DNA from: Entrophospora sp. SA101
Lineage: Eukaryota; Glomeromycota; Glomeromycetes; Entrophosporales; Entrophosporaceae
DNA length: 14,386 nucleotides
Assembly (NCBI GenBank): GCA_958430865.1
Contig: CAUDNR010004357.1
Span: forward strand, 39,790-54,175
Reading direction: 5' to 3'
Of this stretch, positions 8,582-14,386 are shown piece after piece (the first letter of the stretch is position 1; every line of letters starts with the position of its first letter). Below the pieces are notes generated by a model that saw only the letters and a program-made list of their open reading frames with translations, ran no database searches and was not told the DNA's origin. Both the position numbers and the translations under genes were made by a program.

Positions 8582-10159
8582 AATCCATTAAAACATATTC
8601 GTAAACTTGTAAATGATTTAACAGAATTATTAAATGAATCTGACTGTTATGATGTAGAAATTAGAATTGGATCAAATCATGATGCTAAAACTTTTAAAGC
8701 TCATTCCGCCATTTTAAAGGCAAGGTTTTCTTATTTTAAAGCAGCTTTGTCCAGTAACTGGACTAAAAAAACTAAAAATGATATCATTTTATTTGAAAAA
8801 GAAAATATTTCCCCAAAAGTGTTTGAAGTTATTTTAATGTAAGATTAATTCTATACAATTTGATTTTTTAATATATTGCTATTTAAAAAAACATAAATTA
8901 TATTTATTTTCAAAAATGCATTTACAATGGAATTGTTAATTATAAACAATCTGGATCTGGATGAAACTTTTGAACTGCTTAAAACATGTGATGAGTTATG
9001 TTTTAATGATGATTTACAAAAATTTTTAATTATGAAAGGGAGAGAATGGATTCAACAGAATATAATTTGCATTTATAAAATTTCATCTAAGCATCAAACA
9101 TTAAATTTAATTCAAGATTACTGTGATGAATTCATTGATGCAAATCCAAAAGAAATAATTTTAAAAGCTGATGATGATAATATTGCAGCAATTGAAAATC
9201 CTTACTTATATCAATATTAGAAAAAGAAGATTTAGAATTAGATGAAATTGTAATTGAGACTATGTTATAAAATGGGGAATAGGACAAATTGAAGAAGAAG
9301 ATATTGAAGATGTTGAAAATTGGAACAATGACGATATTATTGATTTGAAAAATATATTAGGTGATGTTATTCATAAGATTTTATCAAATCAAATATGAAG
9401 ATTTTTACAATAAAATCAAACCTTATGAAAAAAGTCTTTGATAAAGAAGTATATGAAGAATTTCTACAATACTATGTTACTAATAGATAGCAACCAAGAT
9501 TATTGTTACCTCAAAAAAATTCAAGAACAAAGAAAAGGAAAGTTATTAAAATTAAAAATGAAATATTTGATGTCTAGCTTTAGAGTTATGATTTTCGTCG
9601 ACAATGAATATGCTTTGGTTGAATAGAGATTCGTTGAAGGGATAAAAATAATTTACCTTATAAATTCGAATTAATTTTTTCTGGAACTTATGCTGGATTT
9701 TCTAAGACAGCCTTCGAGGACAAATGCTACAATATTGAACAAACTGTGTTTATCAAGAAAATTAAAAAAACAGGTGGTTATAATCCAGTTAGTTGGAATG
9801 TAAAAGAAATGCATACACATGATGATTATTAGATCGAAGCAGAAGAAGGTTTTATTTTTAAGATAGATCAGAATCAAATAAATAATTCTATATTAAGTAG
9901 AGTCGAATATTCTAAATATGCAATATATCATGATGGTCAAAAAATCAATCAAACTATAGATAACATAAGATTTCGTGAAAAATACATAAAATTTTCTGAT
10001 TTGCAACTTCTTAACAGTATCAATTAAGAACCTTATTGTTATTATGATAATTGGCACTCTTATAAAAATGATTTGAAGCTAACAATACTGACAAATTCAC
10101 TTCATTTATTAGAGGAATTTGAAGTGTACAAATTATTAAAGAAAAAAATTAAAGATTGA
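8582..10159 (+). pseudogene. Decayed BTB-BACK-TLDc gene
   Basis: This is a broken paralogue of the intact gene at 10274-12000. The BTB part is open from 8582 to 8842 (ESDCYDVEIRIG, then TFKAHSAILKARFSYFKAAL), but no ATG opens it and TGA precedes it at 8579-8581. An intron donor (GTAAGA, 8839) sits where the intact gene has intron 1, but no AG acceptor precedes the next coding stretch. A frameshift near 8940-8955 leads into the BACK part (LDLDETFELLKTCDELCF; EWIQQNI). Further shifts occur near 9215, 9268, 9375 and 9435, with TAG at 9488. The TLDc part (about 9640-10159) keeps LPYKFELIFSGTYAGF and GGYNPVSWN, but has in-frame TAG at 9830 (where the intact copy has Trp) and TAA at 10025. It still ends in EEFEVYKLLKK. 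With this many breaks no functional protein is expected. Confidence 0.85.
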
Positions 10160-10273
10160 TTATTTAGTTGCGAATAAATTATTATTATAATAATTTTTTT
10201 CATCATAAGAAAAAAATTTATGTATAAAATATCTTTATATTTGTAAATGAAATGTTAAAAAAAATAATATACA
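10160..10273. terminator. Tail-to-tail spacer between the BTB pseudogene and gene
   Basis: This 114-bp AT-rich spacer separates the pseudogene stop from the stop of the intact gene. AATAAA-like hexamers are present on the plus strand (near 10170). The 3' ends of both transcription units must lie in or across it, so the transcripts may overlap. Confidence 0.35.
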
Positions 10274-12000
10274 TTATTGATTTCTCTTTACTAACTGATA
10301 TACTTCATACTCTTCTAATTCTTGAAATTTATCGTCATTTGTCTTGAGATTCAAATTTCCAGAATATGAATTATTATTATTATTATTATTATTATTATAA
10401 TAACAAGATGCCTTATTATCACCATTATTTGCTATACATAAGTCATTGAAGTTTGCAAATGATCTAGCAAATATTGGCGCTTTAGTCTTCTTTTTTTCAT
10501 TAGATATTCTTGCATGAACTCCAGAATTTACAATTCCTGGGCTTAGATTAAATATTGCTGTTCTAGAACTTTTAACTCTACATATTAGTGAATTCTCCAA
10601 ATGATATTTATCAATTTTAAAAATAAAGCTTTTAGATGTTTTGATCCAGTAACTTTCGTTATCTGAATATTTTGTTTTATTCCAACAAACTGGATTGTAG
10701 CCTCCAATAATTTCTCCTGTATCTTTGATTTTCATAATAACCACAGTTCGTTTAATTCCATAACATTTTTCATTAAAAACACATTTAGTAAATCCGTCTA
10801 CGGAGCCACGAAGAATTAGCTTAAATTCGTATGGTACGGTTTTATAATCATAGACGCAATTTTTTCCCTTGATCCAATTGACGATGCGAGATTGAGATTG
10901 TAGATTTAGTAACTTAATTTTCAAAGGTCTTGTTTGGTATGTAATTAATCTTGGATTTGTTCGAAAATTGCGTATATCTTGATCAAAGATCCTTTCATAA
11001 GGTTTGATTTTGTCATGGAAATCATCGGCAGAGATTTGATCGAATCTTATCAATGGAATTAGATCACCTAGCTGTCTTTGTAACTTTGTAAAATCATCAT
11101 CATTCCATTTGATAACATCTTTACTCAATCCATCATCTTGAGCGATCCCCCATCGAAGAATGAATTTCCAAATTTCTATCTCTTCTATCGATAAATTGTC
11201 TTGTTGCAGGATAGATACAAGTGTGGAATTTTTGATTTTTTTAAAATCATTTGCTTGAAAAAATAATTCTGGACAACATGAAATTACTTTAAAAAAAAAT
11301 AATGACAAAAAAAAAATAGTGAAAGAAAGGGAAAAAAAGGAGAGAATTAGAAATTATAACAATAATTATTTAAATAATATTAGTAAGTAATTTACCTTCT
11401 GCGCAATAATCATGAAATCCGACAAATGAAGTGTTTTCTAACGAGATATAATGAACTTCGACAATATTTTGTTGAATCCATTCCTCTGCATTTTTGATTA
11501 GAAATTCTTGTAAAATTTTAGACATTGTTTTAAAACATAGTTCATCAAAGGCCAGAATAAGGTCAAAAATTTCTTTTGGATACAGATTCACTTTCTCGAT
11601 ATTTCCGCCATAAATGTATCTTTTATAATAAAAAAATCACACATTAATATAATAAATTAATATAAATTAATTGACAGTAATAAAAAAATAACAATGAAGT
11701 TTACTCTAGAATAATCGTAAACAATTTTGGAGAAATATTTTTTTTCTTATAAATCATTATATTGTTAACATATTTAACCCAATTTTCTGATAAAGCAGTG
11801 TCGAAATAAGACGATCTGGCTCTTAAAATCGTAGAATGAGCCTTGAAAACTTTACAATCGTCATCCATCCCAACCGTAATTTCAATATCATAAAATTTTG
11901 GGGCTTTTAGAAGTTTCATCAAATCAGTTGAAACTTCATTGTTATTGAGATATTCTAATGAAAATTGATTTTCATAAGATATTCTATTAATGAAAGTCAT
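10274..12000 (-). CDS. BTB-BACK-TLDc domain protein, 3 exons, 510 aa
   Basis: The predicted role is an adaptor: BTB domains dimerise and often bind cullin-3, while TLDc domains are known from oxidation-resistance and V-ATPase-binding proteins. The substrate is unknown. Exons on the minus strand are 12000-11705, 11619-11396 and 11286-10274. The introns are GT..AG and the phases agree, giving 1533 nt. Residues about 25-115 are BTB (FYDIEITVG, VFKAHSTILRARSSYF, and YIYGG at 100-104, restored across intron 1). BACK is about 120-235 (DELCFKTMSKILQEFL, EEWIQQNI, EEIEIWKFILRWGIAQ). TLDc is about 300-505 (RIVNWIKGKN, PYEFKLILRGSVDGF, IIGGYNPVCWN, and a terminal EEYEVYQL). A run of nine Asn (471-479), encoded by an ATT/AAT microsatellite, interrupts the last part of TLDc. 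Only two introns are present. No signal peptide or membrane segment is seen, so it is probably cytosolic or nuclear. The family is hugely expanded in Glomeromycotina, so an individual function cannot be given. Confidence 0.88.
10369..10401. repeat. ATT trinucleotide microsatellite inside the BTB-TLDc gene
   Basis: A run of about ten ATT units, imperfect at the right end, lies in exon 3 of the minus-strand gene and is read as AAT/AAC, giving nine consecutive Asn. The unit keeps frame, so length changes would alter only the Asn count. Confidence 0.85.
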
Positions 12001-12140
12001 AATTTGAGGGGAGAAAGAAAAGGATTGTGGGTTTTTTTAAAAAAGATTTGGCAAATTTTTTTTAAAAAAGAAAAAAAATAGCAACAAGAAAAGATATCGG
12101 TTTAACATTTAATGCTCTTTCAACTTTTCGTAATTCTTTA

Positions 12141-12149
12141 TTTTATATA
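12141..12149 (-). promoter_or_regulatory. TATA-like box of the BTB-BACK-TLDc gene
   Basis: TATATAAAA on the minus strand lies about 145 bp upstream of the ATG at 12000, similar to the spacing for the SNARE and USP genes. It is a candidate only, given the base composition. Confidence 0.3.
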
Positions 12150-13244
12150 TAGAAAAAAAACGAAAATGAGTTTTTTATTTGGCTCATTGTTTTGTTGTAC
12201 TAAGTGGCACAATTTAATCGAAAAAAATTTTCTTTTATGTATTTCTAAATAAAGGGTACGTGTTCATGATATCTTATTTATTTACGAATATTAATAAACA
12301 AATATTTAAATGGACGGGGAGCCGAAATTGGATTTAAATACAGTAATAAAGTAAAATCAGATCATTACTTCATTTCGGAAATGTCGGATCAATTTAATTT
12401 TCATGTGTAACCAAACATATTTTTTAAAATGGGTTCATTATTATTAAAGTAAAGTGAAACTACTCCATTAAAGCTTTTCAGCAGATATTTTTAGTGTTTA
12501 GAGCAACTCTCTACATAGTTGTAATGCTTATTCAAATTTACATTCTTTTTTGAATATTGCTTAAAAAGGCCTCAATAAGCGGTCTGAAAATTTATTTATA
12601 ATGTTATAAGAGTATTACTTTACGGGAGGATCGAGAAATACATGACCCGAATTTGGTGTTTGCCACCTTTATATACCTTATTTACGTAACAAATTTGGCT
12701 TAACGTCGATCATTAAATTATATATATATAGAATAATAATGACATTTTGTACTACTGAAACAACTCAGCATAATGGACACTATTGCAGATCACAAAAACA
12801 AACTATTTCATTGGCCAAATTTTTATCGATCTTATTTCAAATTATCACAAACGATTATAAAATAAAAATCACGGCCATTAAAAAATTTTGACTTTTGATA
12901 GTCAAACATAAACTTTAAAGCCAGCTTGGGATTATGGGTAGAAAAACACAATATTTGTAATAAAATTAATTATTTCACTTAGGGAAAGCAATAAAAGCTA
13001 TTTATTTATTATCTTTGTTTATTATGTGTTTTATTAATAACAAATAATAATAATAGTCGCGTAACAATCCTATATATAGACAGAACCTTTTTTTTTGTAA
13101 AAATTTTTTTTTAATTAATGCAATGTTGTATTGTATATACATACTCTTTAATAATTTATTATTAATAAACAGTAATATCAACTAGAATATTTTGATGCTG
13201 AACTTCTATCACTGGCAAAAAAAATTTTTAAATGTTTGTTAAAA

Positions 13245-13374
13245 TGTGGTATGGTGACATTAAGTATGGTATGGTTCGCGCAGATGGTATGTTATGATTT
13301 GCGAACTTTATGAATACCACTGTAAGTAAAGTATGAATGGTCAAAAAAATTTTTTTATCCCATACCATACCACA
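13245..13374. mobile_element. Inverted-repeat element, MITE-like candidate
   Basis: The outer arms TGTGGTATGG (13245-13254) and CCATACCACA (13365-13374) are perfect inverted repeats. A second nested pair is GTATGGTATGG (13264-13274) with CCATACCATAC (13360-13370), and an inner pair is GTTCGC (13274-13279) with GCGAAC (13301-13306). The about 130-bp unit has no coding capacity. A small non-autonomous transposon is the simplest reading. I do not see a clear target-site duplication, so the exact ends are uncertain. Confidence 0.4.
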
Positions 13375-13445
13375 CTCATTGTATATTATAATTAATAACA
13401 TATAACTTCAATAAGCAATAATTACACACTAAAGTAATTTTTTAT

Positions 13446-13620
13446 TTAAAGATTTAAAGAAATTAAAAATGATTTTAATCTTTTTTTTTCAATTTGTTTT
13501 CTTTTAAGAATTACACCACACAATTTATTCTCTAATTGAATTCCTTTTTCTAACAAAGAAATAAATTGCTCTTGTTTGGCTAAATTTTCTGTTTCTTGTG
13601 TTTCAGTGTCAGTCACATTA
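13446..13620 (-). pseudogene. Coiled-coil-like coding remnant beside a hAT-like terminus
   Basis: The minus-strand frame is open from 13778 to 13446, but only the part below 13620 looks like protein: a charged helical stretch with EQFISLLEKGIQLENKL and a Lys/Arg-rich end (KRKQIEKKRLKSF). The upstream part of the frame reads through the GTAC-rich repeat DNA that begins at 13629 and is probably not native. The segment may be the C-terminal end of a small gene interrupted by, or captured next to, a transposon. I do not recognise the family, and it may be a chance frame. Confidence 0.3.
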
Positions 13621-13628
13621 CTAGTAAT

Positions 13629-13680
13629 CAGGGTTGGGAATCGTACATGTACACATGCACGTATCGTACACGTACGTATG
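13629..13680 (+). mobile_element. hAT-like element terminus with GTAC-rich subterminal block
   Basis: CAGGGTTGGGAATCG at 13629-13643 resembles the CAGGG-type ends of hAT transposons. It is followed by an alternating purine-pyrimidine block rich in CGTAC and GTACA words. The preceding eight bases (CTAGTAAT, 13621-13628) would be the target-site duplication. I do not find the matching opposite end in the window, so the element is either truncated, decayed or longer than the window. Confidence 0.35.
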
Positions 13681-13871
13681 AGCTTAAATTTTTTAATACG
13701 TTGTACGAACATATCATGTGATTTATGAATTTTTATTGGTTGATCAAATGTAATATATATATATATTAAATTCGTCAACTTTTGTCACAGCGAACTATAA
13801 TAATAATCAAACTCTTGTCATAACTGATTTTTAAAAATTTTTGCTTCGCATATCACATGTAAAAATATATA

Positions 13872-13929
13872 AAAATCCGTTGTGGCAATATTGGTATCAG
13901 TATTTAGTAATCTTGCCACAACAGATTTT
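13872..13929. repeat. 21-bp inverted repeat forming a strong hairpin
   Basis: The left arm (13872-13892, core GTTGTGGCAA) and the right arm (13909-13929, core TTGCCACAAC) pair over 21 bp with two mismatches around a 16-base loop. A third partial copy of the core (TGTGGCAAG) lies near 13964-13973 in the same orientation as the left arm. It may be a foldback or MITE-type remnant, or a transcribed hairpin. Confidence 0.6.
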
Positions 13930-14314
13930 AAATAAAATTTGTTTATGTGTACCGTTCATCCACTGTGGCAAGGTTTTACTATATTGACTACATACTATAT
14001 ATGATTGAAGATATTTAATATTACTATTAATTATTTTGAATTGATAATATAATTAACATGAATGTAAAGATAATTTTTTTATTTCATTATAAATAGAAAA
14101 AAAAATTTAGAATCACGGTAATAATAATATTACTAATACTACTAACAATAATGCACCCAGGATAATGTAAGTATAATATGATAATCAGGGTTTTTCTGAT
14201 AACAAAGTAGTATTACAATCTGTTACGACCTTTAATTATAGTAATCGTAATAGTAATAGGGCAGACAGCATAATATTATATTTTATCACCATAGAAAATT
14301 ATCGTACGTTCGTA

Positions 14315-14386
14315 CAGTGCCGGTCACAAGTACACATCCAATTGTTTCAATTTTAAAATTTTGATGATCTTTCCAAAATAAGCAAT
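14315..14386 (+). mobile_element. Tc1/mariner-like terminus, truncated by the window end
   Basis: A TA dinucleotide (14313-14314) is followed by CAGTGCCGGTCACAAGTACA, which matches the general form of Tc1-type inverted-repeat ends (CAGTG..GG.CAAAAGTA). The rest of the element would lie beyond the window, so neither a transposase nor the other end can be seen. Confidence 0.4.

Larger units (their letters stand above)
12001..13445. other. 1.4-kb intergenic region, no gene seen
   Basis: This AT-rich stretch lies upstream of the BTB gene. I see no open frame of convincing composition and no tRNA or rRNA. It contains the candidate promoter at 12141-12149 and the inverted-repeat element at 13245-13374. 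The rest shows only simple AT runs. Confidence 0.5.
13779..14386. other. Right-edge region without genes
   Basis: The last 600 bp carry the hairpin at 13872-13929, scattered ATA/AAT-type simple repeats (about 14120-14150), and the start of a Tc1/mariner-like terminus at 14315. No coding frame of convincing composition is present. Confidence 0.5.

Noticed and set aside
9671..9877. 68-codon minus-strand frame
   Set aside because: It lies opposite the TLDc part of the BTB pseudogene, whose plus-strand reading has clear homology to the intact copy.
1..14386. CRISPR arrays, prokaryotic operons, phage or viral genes
   Set aside because: There are no regularly spaced repeats with unique spacers, the genes are spliced and eukaryotic in type, and no viral protein signatures were seen.

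Overview
The window looks like nuclear DNA of a filamentous fungus, most probably an arbuscular-mycorrhizal one (Glomeromycotina, Rhizophagus-like). The sequence shows very AT-rich DNA, spliced genes with short introns (about 75-130 bp, GT..AG), long Asn/Asp-rich protein tracts from trinucleotide runs, and BTB-BACK-TLDc genes. Large expansion of that last family is known from Glomeromycotina. The organism assignment is inference. I see no prokaryotic, plasmid or viral features.

Layout. (1) 1-1131: no firm gene, with degenerate direct repeats at the left edge, one doubtful 79-codon frame on the minus strand, and a TATA-like box at 1001. (2) 1132-5242, plus strand: a ten-exon ubiquitin-specific protease of the USP16/USP45 type. 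It has a complete ZnF-UBP domain, Cys and His boxes, and large Asn/Asp-rich insertions inside the catalytic domain. All exon phases agree and give 1067 residues. (3) 5501-6271, plus strand: an intronless 256-residue basic protein that I cannot name, with a possible winged-helix N-terminus. (4) 6585-7147, minus strand: a three-exon, 128-residue tail-anchored VAMP/synaptobrevin-like SNARE. Only its first exon is visible as a long open frame. (5) 7148-8581: no recognisable gene. (6) 8582-10159, plus strand: a decayed BTB-BACK-TLDc pseudogene. (7) 10274-12000, minus strand: an intact three-exon BTB-BACK-TLDc gene of 510 residues, tail to tail with the pseudogene. (8) 12001-14386: gene-poor DNA with inverted repeats, a near-perfect 21-bp hairpin, a hAT-like terminus at 13629, a coiled-coil-like coding remnant, and a Tc1/mariner-like terminus at 14315 that runs off the window.

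The genes do not form a pathway. The protease (ubiquitin removal), the SNARE (membrane fusion) and the BTB protein (family members are often cullin-3 adaptors) are ordinary eukaryotic genes beside a lineage-expanded family and repeat-rich DNA. I find no convincing new multi-gene system. The points most worth checking are the unusual SNARE, the insertion-rich protease, the BTB gene/pseudogene pair with its intron difference, and the repeat elements at the right end.
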